Below are positions 57,001 to 62,700 of a stretch of 64,000 nt of DNA, one piece after another. Positions within the stretch are counted from its first letter, which is position 1; every line of letters starts with the position of its first letter. The position numbers and the translations under genes were made by a program. The notes beneath the pieces were generated by a model, which did no database searches, was not told the DNA's origin, and saw only the letters and a list, made by a program, of their open reading frames with translations. Source of the DNA: Datnioides undecimradiatus (taxonomy: Eukaryota > Chordata > Actinopteri > Lobotiformes > Datnioididae); contig WARS01000013.1 in assembly GCA_008933995.1 (NCBI GenBank), positions 15,193,806 to 15,257,805 of the forward strand, given 5' to 3'.

Positions 57001-59410
57001 CCTCAGATGTCTGTTTCTTGGGTGCATTCTTTCTGTATACAACATGAGGTTTTGTGTGTTCCTCTTCATAGTGTTCTCCTTGATAGCTGTGTAGGGGCTC
57101 AACAAAATACTCCCCTTCTGGAGACCTGAAAGTGCCAAGCTGGATAGAAAAAGAGTTGCAGTTAGTCTCCACCCATCCATCCATGGATGGATATGCAAAC
57201 ATGGGGAGAACTTGCACAAAGTCCACAAAGACAGGGATATACACTTTAAAGATCCAAATTAATGAGTGCCAACACCCAAGAGCTTTCAGGAAAGGCTGTA
57301 ATAAGTTGAACTGAATGTATGGACTGCATGTAGGAATTGTCCCAAAACAGGAGGAAAAGGATAATAGCAAGACCTGTGATGCCTATCAGGAAAAGGGGAG
57401 ACCGCATATTCTTAGCAAGCAGGCTGAAAGCCTCATTATATGTATTTCACATGGCACGTTTAGTGTGACTTTCTAAATTGGAGTCTATGATGATCCAGAT
57501 AAGGTGCATGCCAAACCAAGCACATTTCACTTGTTGCTCATTGGCTATGGGAAATCATGGCAGCCTTGAGGGCTGATATGTTTGACGTAAATTGTATTTG
57601 TGGTAATTAAGAGCCATAAAATTTTGCATAAAATTAATTTTTTCATGTGTGAAATTTTGCAGCTGGGACGACTGGTTCTCAGCAAGTCAGAAGTTTTCAT
57701 GCAGGAAAACAAGTGTCATATTATTTAATGACATTAATAAATAAAATGCAATTGTGGCCACCAGCAGTATTGCCTTGTTTAGAAAAGAATGTGCCCTCAG
57801 CAATAATAAGATATGATCCATAAATGTCAGCTCAACTCCCTAAAGCTCTCTGTAGAGCAGCATTTTTAATTTGATTTATCATTTGGGAAGAAATTGACCT
57901 CTTCCTCATATGTGCCAAGAAACTGCACATTTCTATGTACAAAGTCAGAGTGCACTTCTGCTTCACAGCAAAACTCATGCTTCAGCAAGCCTGGGAGTGG
58001 GACCAATTTGTGATGACGTCAGTACCACCCGTACTCCCGCTACACTAGCGTGCGTAAAGACGTCACCAAGAACCGGGAGCCCAGAGAGAGGCACAGAGTA
58101 AGAGTAAAGTATCATTAAACCTGTCTATACGAAATAGACTTGGGTCCCTCGCAAGTCAGAGCAGTTCGCTACTTTTAGGGTTGTTCGGTCCCTTGAATTA
58201 TCCCCAACACGTTCATACAACCAATAATAGCTTTAACGAGTCACTCAGTCATTTTTCTTTGGCTGTTTTCAAAATAATCTTTACCTTCACGTAATTATAA
58301 CGAAAACTTTATACAACGTTTTATTCCCATCTGGGATATGCGCAGTTTTGTATTCTTTTCTAAATTAAAACATGTATGAAAGGACATTAATGCATGACTG
58401 ATTAAGTCTGACATTGACACGATCAATACAAAAAGAAGGTTACGCGCAAAGTTTGGGGTAAAATTCAGTTGATGTAGTTATAAGGCAATGATGAGGCAAC
58501 TTCTCAAGTTCTGTAAAAGCAATGAGAGCCCCTAAATATGGTGGAAAAGTAAAACACCCAGCCGTAAAATCATCACATGCACGGCGAGTCTAACCGTGCG
58601 TAAAAACTCACCAGTCCGGAGCACAAACTGATGACCGCGGCATGTTCTGCTTGTGCATTTACATGTCCCTTATAGAAGCAGTGCCTTAACTCCGTGTCCT
58701 CCTCCTCCTCCTCCTCTCCATCTGTTGCAAAATCCGTTATGTTATCTCCTCGCGGTACTCCAAGTACTGTCACAGTGTAGAGAGGTGCGATAAATCCCGA
58801 ATCCAGCGTGAGGTTGAGGTGATAATTCTGTCCAAAAGCAGATATCCTGTAGTGGATATTTGGCGAGGCCCAGTGATCCGTTGTATTGCCGGTGCTCTCG
58901 TCTAAACTTCGTCTTTTCCTCTTGAAGTGAACGCTGGTTGGAAACTTGTCACCGGCTTCATTCACTCGCACCGGTGTTACAATCTCATAAGCGCCGATCT
59001 CCTCTTTTACTAGGAAATAAAGACAGGAGGACGACAATTAGTGCAATTAGTGATTAAGTAGCAGCCAAGCAGCATCAGTATAAAGCAATGTATTACACAC
59101 GGTAGACGAGAATTTACATAGCATTATATTATTTCTTGGAAATTGCAGTTGTTATAAAGCATTGCAAGGAAATAACAGTCTGTGAACTTTGGGTACTAGA
59201 AAGCGCTGCAACTCATGTGCTTGGCTGAATTCAAAACTCATTCATTCTCAGCCGTGCTTGTAAGAAAATAACCTGAGAGCAAATGCAGGGGTTGTCAGAG
59301 TGGCATACTTTACCTGTGCTTGAATTCAAAAGCAATGTCCCTGTAAATGCGAATACATTCAAAAAATCAGGGAATAGTAGGAACCCCAAGCCCCAGAAGA
59401 GCACATGCAT
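18793..59410 (-). CDS. adamts9: adamts9, complete coding span (39 exons, 1943 aa)
   Basis: Secreted M12B-family zinc metalloprotease with 15 thrombospondin type-1 repeats and a C-terminal GON domain. In mammals ADAMTS9 cleaves proteoglycans such as versican and aggrecan, acts at the cell surface and in matrix, and is also linked to ER transport and ciliogenesis (family knowledge). Seen here: signal peptide 1 to about 21; prodomain to R296 with basic sites KRKRRS (62-67) and RRSKR (292-296); catalytic domain 297 to about 503 with H446, E447, H450, H456 and Met-turn M474; disintegrin-like to about 600; TSR1 603-654; Cys-rich 660-764; spacer to about 890; TSR2-15 at 893-1739; GON about 1745-1943. 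All 39 exons join in phase. Chosen over paralogue adamts20 because of [28 protein letters not shown] and WITGEWTE, which follow ADAMTS9. Exon 6 has some adamts20-like residues. Introns range from 80 to 5415 bp. Confidence 0.96.
19196..19225. repeat. T30 homopolymer
   Basis: Thirty consecutive T residues in intron 38, poly(A) on the coding strand. No retroelement body is recognisable beside it. Confidence 0.97.
20065..20169 (-). CDS. adamts9: adamts9 exon 38: GON domain
   Basis: Residues 1878-1912: [17 protein letters not shown] and [16 protein letters not shown]. Donor GAG|GTGATG. If this intron were retained, the reading frame would run on for 28 codons before a stop. Intron 38 (1176 bp) contains a T30 run at 19196-19225. 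Confidence 0.94.
20614..20705 (-). CDS. adamts9: adamts9 exon 37: GON domain
   Basis: Residues 1847-1877: [20 protein letters not shown] and [10 protein letters not shown], matching human [16 protein letters not shown]. It ends in phase 0. Intron 37 is 444 bp with nothing notable. Confidence 0.95.
21092..21145. repeat. (TG)27 microsatellite
   Basis: Pure TG dinucleotides for 54 bp in intron 36. On the coding strand it is (CA)27, starting 34 nt after the exon 36 donor. Confidence 0.99.
21180..21313 (-). CDS. adamts9: adamts9 exon 36: GON domain, flanked by CA/GT repeats
   Basis: Residues 1802-1846 plus one base: [34 protein letters not shown] and [12 protein letters not shown] is a GON signature. 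The acceptor TTTCACAG is preceded directly by a (TG)49-like tract, and the donor (A|GTGAGT) is followed within 35 nt by (CA)27. At 134 nt, skipping shifts the frame. Intron 36 is 474 bp. Confidence 0.95.
21321..21418. repeat. (AC)n microsatellite, 98 bp
   Basis: AC dinucleotides with two G interruptions (21375 and 21405). On the adamts9 coding strand this is (TG)n, ending 7 nt before exon 36 within intron 35. Confidence 0.99.
21539..21633 (-). CDS. adamts9: adamts9 exon 35: GON domain
   Basis: Residues 1771-1801 plus two bases: [17 protein letters not shown] and [10 protein letters not shown]. Matches the GON-domain core (FCAGM, ENFSEVYG in human). Its acceptor ends a long pyrimidine tract. 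Intron 35 (225 bp) is nearly half (TG)n. Confidence 0.95.
22129..22223 (-). CDS. adamts9: adamts9 exon 34: TSR15 end and GON domain start
   Basis: Residues 1739-1770: [11 protein letters not shown] then [12 protein letters not shown], aligning with human CELPQNCKEV and MIRGKLLK. Two acceptors are possible (CTCCAG and CCTCTAG, 14 nt apart). Only the upstream one keeps frame. Donor AAG|GTTTGA is weak. Intron 34 (495 bp) is mostly pyrimidine on the coding strand next to exon 35. Confidence 0.9.
22614..22743 (-). CDS. adamts9: adamts9 exon 33: TSR15
   Basis: Residues 1696-1738 plus one base: [16 protein letters not shown] and ARKVCRNPS. Donor AGCT|GTGAGT splits Cys1739. Intron 33 is 390 bp with nothing notable. 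Confidence 0.94.
23567..23761 (-). CDS. adamts9: adamts9 exon 32: TSR14 core, TSR15 lead-in
   Basis: Residues 1631-1695: [36 protein letters not shown] and WRVGIWGL. 195 nt, phase 0-0; the long Tyr-containing insert is typical of this repeat in ADAMTS9. Intron 32 (823 bp) is AT-rich around 22978-23035. Confidence 0.95.
23955..24000. repeat. (AC)23 microsatellite
   Basis: Pure AC repeat in intron 31. On the coding strand it is (GT)23, beginning 15 nt past the end of exon 31. Confidence 0.99.
24016..24186 (-). CDS. adamts9: adamts9 exon 31: TSR13 core, TSR14 lead-in
   Basis: Residues 1574-1630: [20 protein letters not shown] and [17 protein letters not shown]. 171 nt, phase 0-0. WITGEWTE is diagnostic for ADAMTS9 over ADAMTS20. 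The donor (GAG|GTGAGA) is followed after 15 nt by a (GT)23 tract. Intron 31 is 254 bp. Confidence 0.95.
24901..24946. repeat. 20-bp tandem duplication
   Basis: AAGTAATTCGAGTGGTGTGT occurs twice, exactly, with 6 bp between copies, in intron 30. Confidence 0.97.
26440..26900. other. Intragenic CpG-rich island over exon 30
   Basis: CpG density rises over exon 30 and into intron 30, in a locus otherwise AT-rich. It may be a coding relic of biased conversion, a methylation-free island or an internal promoter; the sequence cannot separate these. Confidence 0.5.
26715..26891 (-). CDS. adamts9: adamts9 exon 30: TSR12 core, GC-rich
   Basis: Residues 1515-1573: [20 protein letters not shown] through [19 protein letters not shown]. 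177 nt, phase 0-0. By hand count 124 of 177 bases are G or C (70 %) with about 20 CpG, far above the neighbouring exons. All six TSR cysteines remain. Intron 30 (2528 bp) begins with a further CpG-richer stretch to about 26440. Confidence 0.93.
28950..29120 (-). CDS. adamts9: adamts9 exon 29: TSR11 core, TSR12 lead-in
   Basis: Residues 1458-1514: [20 protein letters not shown] through [16 protein letters not shown]. 171 nt, phase 0-0. Intron 29 (2058 bp) has a purine-rich stretch at about 28409-28567 (pyrimidine on the coding strand) just downstream of the exon, and nothing else I recognise. Confidence 0.95.
29999..30062. repeat. (TG)n(TA)n microsatellite and T-rich tract
   Basis: TG units followed by about nine TA units and then a T-rich run, in intron 28. 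Confidence 0.95.
30841..30853. promoter_or_regulatory. DR1 nuclear-receptor element in intron 28
   Basis: TGACCTTTGACCC is a near-perfect direct repeat of the receptor half-site with 1-bp spacing, as bound by PPAR/RXR, HNF4 and COUP-TF. SOX-like CCATTGT follows within 25 bp. It lies in a relatively GC-rich part of the longest intron. Confidence 0.35.
34536..34712 (-). CDS. adamts9: adamts9 exon 28: TSR10 core, TSR11 lead-in
   Basis: Residues 1399-1457: [34 protein letters not shown] and WSTDPWSS. 177 nt, phase 0-0. NTQPCP and WSTDPWSS follow human ADAMTS9, not ADAMTS20. Donor is TCG|GTACGC. Intron 28 is the longest, 5415 bp. Confidence 0.95.
34987..35148 (-). CDS. adamts9: adamts9 exon 27: TSR9 core, TSR10 lead-in
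   Basis: Residues 1345-1398: [20 protein letters not shown] and [16 protein letters not shown]. 162 nt, phase 0-0, strongly conserved. Intron 27 is 274 bp. Confidence 0.95.
35621..35659. repeat. Perfect inverted repeat, 13-bp arms, 13-nt loop
   Basis: AGTGTGACCCAAG and its exact reverse complement CTTGGGTCACACT are separated by 13 nt, in intron 26. It could fold into a hairpin or mark the ends of a tiny inserted element. No function is assigned. Confidence 0.95.
36622..36870 (-). CDS. adamts9: adamts9 exon 26: TSR8 core, linker, TSR9 lead-in
   Basis: Residues 1262-1344, the longest TSR exon (249 nt, phase 0-0). [16 protein letters not shown] ends at CAMSQCP. A Ser/Pro/Arg-rich linker follows, then [10 protein letters not shown], at the same position as the human linker. 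Intron 26 (1473 bp) holds a perfect inverted repeat at 35621-35659. Confidence 0.95.
38505..38522. repeat. (AC)9 microsatellite
   Basis: Short AC run after a CT-rich stretch, in intron 25. Confidence 0.95.
38967..39134 (-). CDS. adamts9: adamts9 exon 25: TSR7 core, TSR8 lead-in
   Basis: Residues 1206-1261: [19 protein letters not shown] through [11 protein letters not shown]. 168 nt, phase 0-0. Intron 25 (2096 bp) contains an (AC)9 run at 38505-38522 and no recognisable gene. Confidence 0.94.
39215..39322 (-). CDS. adamts9: adamts9 exon 24: TSR6 end, linker, TSR7 lead-in
   Basis: Residues 1170-1205: DCELAQCP ends TSR6, then a Pro/Ser/His-rich linker and [10 protein letters not shown]. The linker differs from human in sequence but sits at the same place. 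Donor CAG|GTTGGT is weak. Intron 24 is the shortest, 80 bp. Confidence 0.93.
40938..41057 (-). CDS. adamts9: adamts9 exon 23: TSR6 core
   Basis: Residues 1130-1169: [19 protein letters not shown] and [15 protein letters not shown]. 120 nt, phase 0-0; the repeat finishes in exon 24. Intron 23 (1615 bp) has a GC-richer patch at about 40080-40270 and otherwise nothing I recognise. Confidence 0.94.
42016..42177 (-). CDS. adamts9: adamts9 exon 22: TSR5 core, TSR6 lead-in
   Basis: Residues 1076-1129: [25 protein letters not shown] and [16 protein letters not shown]. 162 nt, phase 0-0, very close to human. Intron 22 (958 bp) shows nothing. Confidence 0.95.
43007..43171 (-). CDS. adamts9: adamts9 exon 21: TSR4 core, TSR5 lead-in
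   Basis: Residues 1021-1075: [16 protein letters not shown] through CNEFLC, then [10 protein letters not shown]. 165 nt, phase 0-0. The CSxSCGG start is the usual TSR O-fucosylation motif. Intron 21 (829 bp) shows nothing. Confidence 0.95.
43291..43501 (-). CDS. adamts9: adamts9 exon 20: TSR3 and lead-in of TSR4
   Basis: Residues 950-1020: [32 protein letters not shown] and CHGDC, then [10 protein letters not shown], the Trp-rich start of TSR4. It ends in phase 0, starting the run of phase-0 TSR exons. Intron 20 is 119 bp. Confidence 0.96.
43612..43738 (-). CDS. adamts9: adamts9 exon 19: TSR2
   Basis: Residues 908-949 plus two bases: [22 protein letters not shown] and EPCNTECEL. The donor (AG|GTTTGT) is weaker than average but keeps the frame into WHVARKSEC. 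Intron 19 is 110 bp. Confidence 0.94.
44718..44847 (-). CDS. adamts9: adamts9 exon 18: spacer end and TSR2 start
   Basis: Residues 865-907 plus one base: [20 protein letters not shown] closes the spacer. [15 protein letters not shown] opens the second TSR. Intron 18 (979 bp) shows nothing. Confidence 0.95.
45070..45236 (-). CDS. adamts9: adamts9 exon 17: spacer domain
   Basis: Residues 809-864: [33 protein letters not shown] and [17 protein letters not shown] is an N-glycosylation sequon also present in the human protein (INST). It ends in phase 0. Intron 17 is 222 bp. Confidence 0.95.
46254..46349 (-). CDS. adamts9: adamts9 exon 16: spacer domain
   Basis: Residues 777-808 plus one base: [20 protein letters not shown] and GKPEDDNYL, the first strands of the Cys-free spacer. 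Intron 16 (1017 bp) shows nothing. Confidence 0.94.
46546..46663 (-). CDS. adamts9: adamts9 exon 15: Cys-rich end and spacer start
   Basis: Residues 738-776 plus one base: [20 protein letters not shown] and [15 protein letters not shown]. There are two tandem acceptors (GAG and CAG, 3 nt apart). I used the inner one because it gives RQAGCDH as in human; the outer would add one Gln. Intron 15 is 196 bp. Confidence 0.94.
47431..47567 (-). CDS. adamts9: adamts9 exon 14: Cys-rich domain
   Basis: Residues 692-737: [29 protein letters not shown] and [10 protein letters not shown]. Nearly identical to the mammalian protein. It ends in phase 0. Intron 14 (767 bp) shows nothing. Confidence 0.96.
47702..47883 (-). 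CDS. adamts9: adamts9 exon 13: TSR1 end and Cys-rich domain
   Basis: Residues 631-691 plus one base: [18 protein letters not shown] ends TSR1. [19 protein letters not shown] and RWVPKYSG open the Cys-rich domain that governs substrate and matrix binding in the family. Intron 13 is 134 bp. Confidence 0.96.
48334..48479 (-). CDS. adamts9: adamts9 exon 12: disintegrin end and first half of TSR1
   Basis: Residues 583-630 plus two bases: HCKHGLC ends the disintegrin-like module. [20 protein letters not shown] opens the central thrombospondin repeat, with a WxxW C-mannosylation motif. The donor was placed at CCCGT|GTGAGC because only this keeps the frame into PRNGGMYC. Intron 12 is 450 bp. Confidence 0.93.
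49412..49516 (-). CDS. adamts9: adamts9 exon 11: disintegrin-like domain
   Basis: Residues 548-582: [22 protein letters not shown] and SPGK. It is phase 0 at both ends, with acceptor TTCCTCAG and donor AAG|GTAAGT. Intron 11 (932 bp) shows nothing recognisable. Confidence 0.95.
50086..50227 (-). CDS. adamts9: adamts9 exon 10: disintegrin-like domain
   Basis: Residues 500-547: [30 protein letters not shown] and CPYM, the start of the ADAMTS disintegrin-like module. It ends in phase 0. Intron 10 (569 bp) shows nothing. Confidence 0.96.
50922..51068 (-). CDS. adamts9: adamts9 exon 9: third zinc ligand and Met-turn
   Basis: Residues 451-499 plus two bases: [16 protein letters not shown] completes the zinc motif with H456, with Asn rather than Gly at 453 as in ADAMTS9 and ADAMTS1. 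HVMAPTL is the Met-turn and [15 protein letters not shown] ends the catalytic domain. Intron 9 (694 bp) has nothing notable. Confidence 0.96.
51600..52060 (+). mobile_element. Decayed non-LTR retrotransposon (LINE) 3' ORF remnant
   Basis: Lies in intron 8, antisense to adamts9. A frame with FLGTHIAIN at about 51794 is followed, after a frame change, by [20 protein letters not shown] at about 51860. These match the block FLGthI...KAqqRLyFLRrLk after the reverse-transcriptase domain of L2/Rex1/CR1-type fish LINEs. Frameshifts and the missing upstream RT motifs show it is dead. The exact clade and ends are not resolved. Confidence 0.65.
53356..53461 (-). CDS. adamts9: adamts9 exon 8: zinc-binding helix
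   Basis: Residues 416-450 plus two bases: [16 protein letters not shown], then [11 protein letters not shown]446, E447 and H450 supply two zinc ligands and the catalytic glutamate. The donor GT|GTAAGT splits Val451. Intron 8 (2287 bp) holds a decayed LINE fragment on the opposite strand. Confidence 0.96.
53556..53596 (-). CDS. adamts9: adamts9 exon 7: 41-nt microexon
   Basis: Residues 402-415: [13 protein letters not shown]. It was found from phase and homology because 41 nt is too short for an ORF scan. Acceptor CACCACAG and donor GG|GTAAGT are both good. Skipping it would break the frame just before the zinc site. Intron 7 is 94 bp. Confidence 0.93.
53830..53954 (-). CDS. adamts9: adamts9 exon 6: metalloprotease
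   Basis: Residues 361-401 plus two bases. [17 protein letters not shown] and [10 protein letters not shown] are catalytic-domain landmarks. The middle ([17 protein letters not shown]) is closer to human ADAMTS20 than to ADAMTS9, which has a shorter loop here. Intron 6 is 233 bp. Confidence 0.95.
54072..54155 (-). CDS. adamts9: adamts9 exon 5: metalloprotease
   Basis: Residues 333-360: [19 protein letters not shown] is the conserved M12B strand/helix segment after LTLMSI. It is 84 nt and phase 0 at both ends. Intron 5 is 117 bp. Confidence 0.94.
54869..55206 (-). CDS. adamts9: adamts9 exon 4: prodomain end, furin site, start of protease
   Basis: Residues 220-332. It begins with a His/Lys/Arg-rich stretch and a Ser-rich variable linker, then [18 protein letters not shown]. 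The cut after R296 would release the catalytic domain (known for ADAMTS9). [11 protein letters not shown] is the conserved first helix of the protease. The donor follows ATA directly (ATA|GTAAGT). Intron 4 is 713 bp and shows nothing. Confidence 0.96.
55986..56005. repeat. (AC)10 microsatellite
   Basis: Short AC run in intron 3. Confidence 0.95.
56977..57139 (-). CDS. adamts9: adamts9 exon 3: prodomain
   Basis: Residues 166-219 plus one base. [16 protein letters not shown] and [11 protein letters not shown] match the end of the prodomain core, and ACDTS matches human HACDTS. It starts in phase 0 and ends in phase 1. Intron 3 (1770 bp) contains an (AC)10 run at 55986-56005 and otherwise nothing recognisable. 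Confidence 0.95.
58612..59009 (-). CDS. adamts9: adamts9 exon 2: prodomain
   Basis: Residues 33-165. [34 protein letters not shown] and LRHCFYKG are ADAMTS9 prodomain landmarks. KRKRRS at 62-67 is a basic cleavage site like the upstream furin site in human ADAMTS9. N-glycosylation sequons occur at NTT 74, NLT 98 and NIT 122. A run of six Glu (131-136) comes from a GAG/GAA tract. The acceptor has a clean pyrimidine tract. Intron 2 (1472 bp) holds nothing I recognise. Confidence 0.95.
59314..59410 (-). CDS. adamts9: adamts9 exon 1: start codon and signal peptide
   Basis: Encodes residues 1-32 plus one base of codon 33. It opens [13 protein letters not shown], a hydrophobic leader expected to send the protein to the secretory pathway. 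An in-frame TGA lies 15 nt upstream, so this is the first in-frame ATG, with A at -3. The donor is CAG|GTAAAG, and the trailing G joins exon 2's TA to make Val33. Intron 1 is 304 bp with nothing notable. The exon is too short to show as a long ORF; the start is inferred from phase, donor and leader. Confidence 0.85.
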
Positions 59411-59606
59411 GATTGTCCACGTTCAGAGGAGAGCGGCAGCCTGTATTCCTGTAGTAATACTGTATTCCTCCGGTCACTCCGGGCTTTCCGGCTCCGGTCC
59501 GCCTGCCACATCCAATTTTATTATCCTCGACTCTTGAGTAAATGGTCTCTGGTCGATGAGGTACAGTGCTGGGACGTGAGCGCTTCGCGGATTCCCTGGC
59601 GAACAT
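59367..59606 (-). other. Upstream ORF 2 overlapping the adamts9 start (79 codons)
   Basis: Opens MFARESAKRS in another frame, runs across the main start codon at 59410 and stops 42 nt inside the coding sequence. An overlapping upstream ORF of this kind usually lowers main-frame initiation. The peptide is Arg/Gly-rich and unrecognised. Confidence 0.4.
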
Positions 59607-59724
59607 GCATACTGCAGATAGGGGTGGGCTACTCAAACAGTCCACTGCGATGGGCTCCGCTGCAAGCCTGTGCACCAGCTTTCAACAGCAGCTAGGGGCG
59701 GGATCAGCCAAGCAAGGTACACTG
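59411..59724 (-). other. adamts9: Predicted adamts9 5' UTR
   Basis: The stretch between the predicted start site and the start codon, continuous with exon 1. It holds two ATG upstream ORFs. The 5' limit is inferred from the TATA box and is uncertain by tens of bases. No intron is apparent. Confidence 0.5.
59521..59610 (-). other. Upstream ORF 1 in adamts9 leader (29 codons)
   Basis: Starts ATGCATGT, the same octamer as at the main start codon, and ends at TAA 89 nt later, before the main start. It could reduce translation of adamts9 if the predicted start site is right. No recognisable peptide. Confidence 0.4.
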
Positions 59725-59745
59725 GTGCTACAATGAAGCCACTCC

Positions 59746-59754
59746 CTTTATATA
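59746..59754 (-). promoter_or_regulatory. adamts9: TATA box of adamts9 (putative)
   Basis: TATATAAAG on the minus strand, followed by a G-rich GGAG. It lies about 340 bp upstream of the start codon, which predicts a transcription start near 59722-59728. The assignment is from position and consensus only. Confidence 0.5.
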
Positions 59755-59759
59755 CTGTA

Positions 59760-62700
59760 GTGGTCACACACGTATGACCACTTTGGATGATGTGATATGA
59801 TCAGTGACTGGGCTGTTCCAGTCATTCAACGTTAGCACCAGCCAATACAGGGTCCATACTAAGAACCACCAGTGGCCATAAAGTGCCCCATGTGACTTGA
59901 TCAGTAACAGATTTATGGGTTGATTCAATTGTAACTTTTATCTGATGTACACATTGACATACTTAAGTACTTTCAACAGCTTTGAGTTAAGCAGGTTTTA
60001 GAGTGGTGGGCAGATGCAGTGTGTGAAACACATCGGTGACCATGACAGTGAGGTGGGGCCCGTATAGGAAATGCCTGCCCTAGGGCCACAAGCGAGATAA
60101 TCTGGGCATGGCTGTATACTTAGAAGTTCACGGGATCACAGAGTGACAAAATGCAAACTGGCAAGCAGCATAGCCATATAGTCATTTGAGGTCTTAAGTA
60201 GGTGCTAAAAAGGTATTGTGCATGGATAATGGTAATGGTTTATGAGGTATAGTGAAGGCAGAACAATGCTACAGGCTGTATAGAAGCCTTTGTTATGTGG
60301 AGGATCAAAGAGAGTGCTACCCAGTCTGTCTCCTGCCCCATTCAAGCAAACACCCCTCATCCATACACATACATACAGAGCTACAGATAGAACACATAAT
60401 TCTGAATTGCTCTTCCAATGTATTATAACAGCTTTAAGTATCTCAGTGCAGATAAATTGGTTTCAATGTATATGTTGGTAGTAAGTAACTGGACAGAAAC
60501 ATGTTTGCAATAGAGTCATCATTACATAGTTTCTCTATGAAATTTATTTTTCAACTCACTCAGTACGCACCGTGGTTATATTAATGACACAAAAGAAAAT
60601 ATTTGCTGTGTTGAGAGTTTTACAATTGTTCCTAATGATATCCACCATATATGCTCAGGCACAATAGAAAGGTGCAACTGACTGTTAATGTCATTTCTTT
60701 TCCAATCAAGTCACCCAGTAAGTCAGGCTGGTCAGAGAGCATGTGCAAAACCCGGACCTTGGATCAGATGTTTAGCAAATAAAATGTCAACAAAGTAACA
60801 GAGAATTAATGACATATTTAACAATTGTAAGGAATATTAGCTGTTTAGTGATTTCCAAAGATGTGAGTTCAATGACAGCTTTATAGGAGTTAAGCTAGAA
60901 ACCTCAGGTAACATGAACTACTAAGTTAGCCAGTCCCACTCATTGTGTCAGTAGTTTGGTAGTTTATCAGTTCAGTGGTTTGTTTTCATCCCAGAAGCCT
61001 TCTCTGGTGTAAAAGTTAACATTAAAAGATACTGACATATTTTGTTAAAAGTCAGTTTATCTCTGCTTTATTGCTCTTAAATTGTGCTCTGACTGTTAAT
61101 GTTAGCTTGTTTCGGACTCTTCGGACTCTTTCTGGGCTAGCCTCCCTCTGGCATGACACTTCACACTGAAGACTGAACATTAACTGAATTTTGTTTAGTT
61201 TTTTCAATGGTAACAAAACATCAAAGCCAACACAAAACGTTTCACAACATTTGCCGATTAAATAGTTTTAGGACTGACTTAATGACGTGGTAGACATAAC
61301 CCTTTACCCCTAACATGTTGCCCAGTAACATTAAGGTTAAAGACAAAGTAACTTCAGCCCTGTTTAAAGAACATTCATTACATTATCCTGTCACATCATT
61401 ATACAAACGGCTGTTTGTGCAAGCAATTACGCACAAAATGCAGACAGTCTTCTTAGTGATCATTGGGACACAACTAATGTGAAGTTAAGCGTACAGAAAC
61501 AAATTATTTATTTAACATGCACCAACTGATGTTAAATCAAAGATGGCGCGGGATTATTTGGCTGGATTGCTGCTCAGCAGTACCGGAGTCAGCGCTGCCA
61601 CTAGCGGCCGGAAGTCATATTGCAACAGTCTTTACTCAAACTACACTAACTGCAACGACTTTTAGTTTCTGTCTTTCAAGTCCTCGAATTGAGTGTTCTT
61701 TGCTATTTGCTTACTACAAATTGTTCTGATAAATTGTTCTTCTAAAACACAGATGAAGACATAGTGGGTAGTTACTGGATAATTATTTAATTAAGGTTAT
61801 TGACCTACGTGACCTTACATGGAAATACATACTATGTAACACTGTAATAGTGCAAGGCAGCAGGTTGCTTACTGGTTAAAGGCAATATGAAGGTTCAGAA
61901 TGTTTTCCCAATATCTGAGCAGTGTATACTGGAGTAGTCTGCTAAAAGATCTCAAAATATCAACACATAAATGTAATGTTAGCACTTTAAGAAAGAGGTA
62001 AACATGGTAGACACACACTGTGATAATAATCTTAAGGTCACAGTTTGACAAATGAAAACAATGGTTAGCAAATTTAGTCTTGTGCTTAACTTGATTAGAT
62101 TACTAGCACATTAACAAAACATATTTCAGAATACACTGAAAGCAAAAATGACTGAGAGCAAGTAATTTTAATAAACTAAAGCTATTACATACATGAACCA
62201 ATCCATTGCTTAGGGATTTATCATAAAGATTTATTATCAAGCTTCATGCAATTTTTTAAAAATCATTGCAAACCATTCATTTGTCTGGAAATCTGTGTCA
62301 GTCCTCTCCAAAAGAGATATTTCTGAAAATTTAAGGTGATCTAACCCCCTAAATTTTAAATACTAACTGGAATAAATAACTAAACAACTAGATCTAGCCT
62401 TAAACCAACTAAATGCAATGCAAATGCATCATCAGCATCTCTTCCCTGAGCTGTACTCAGTTGGCCCCCATGTCTTCACTCGACTCAGAGCCACATCACT
62501 GGAGGCGTCTTTGGATGTTTCCCACCCCACAAGAGCTTATGTGGTGATAAACGCTAACAGCTGGCGCATGCCTTTACAGTTCATTTGTTGCGTGTAATCA
62601 ACACGCTCCACCATTAAGGAAACTAACTTGGATTTGCAGGTGCACACCTCAAACAAAAGATTCACATAAAATGCTGGTGGTATCTGAAAATATAAAGACG

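Noticed and set aside
18793..59410. Assignment of the gene to adamts20
   Set aside because: The zinc motif [27 protein letters not shown] and WITGEWTE follow ADAMTS9. Only exon 6 leans the other way.
59367..59675. A 102-codon frame beginning at 59675
   Set aside because: Its first codon is GTG, not ATG. Only the ATG at 59606 onward is kept, as an upstream ORF.
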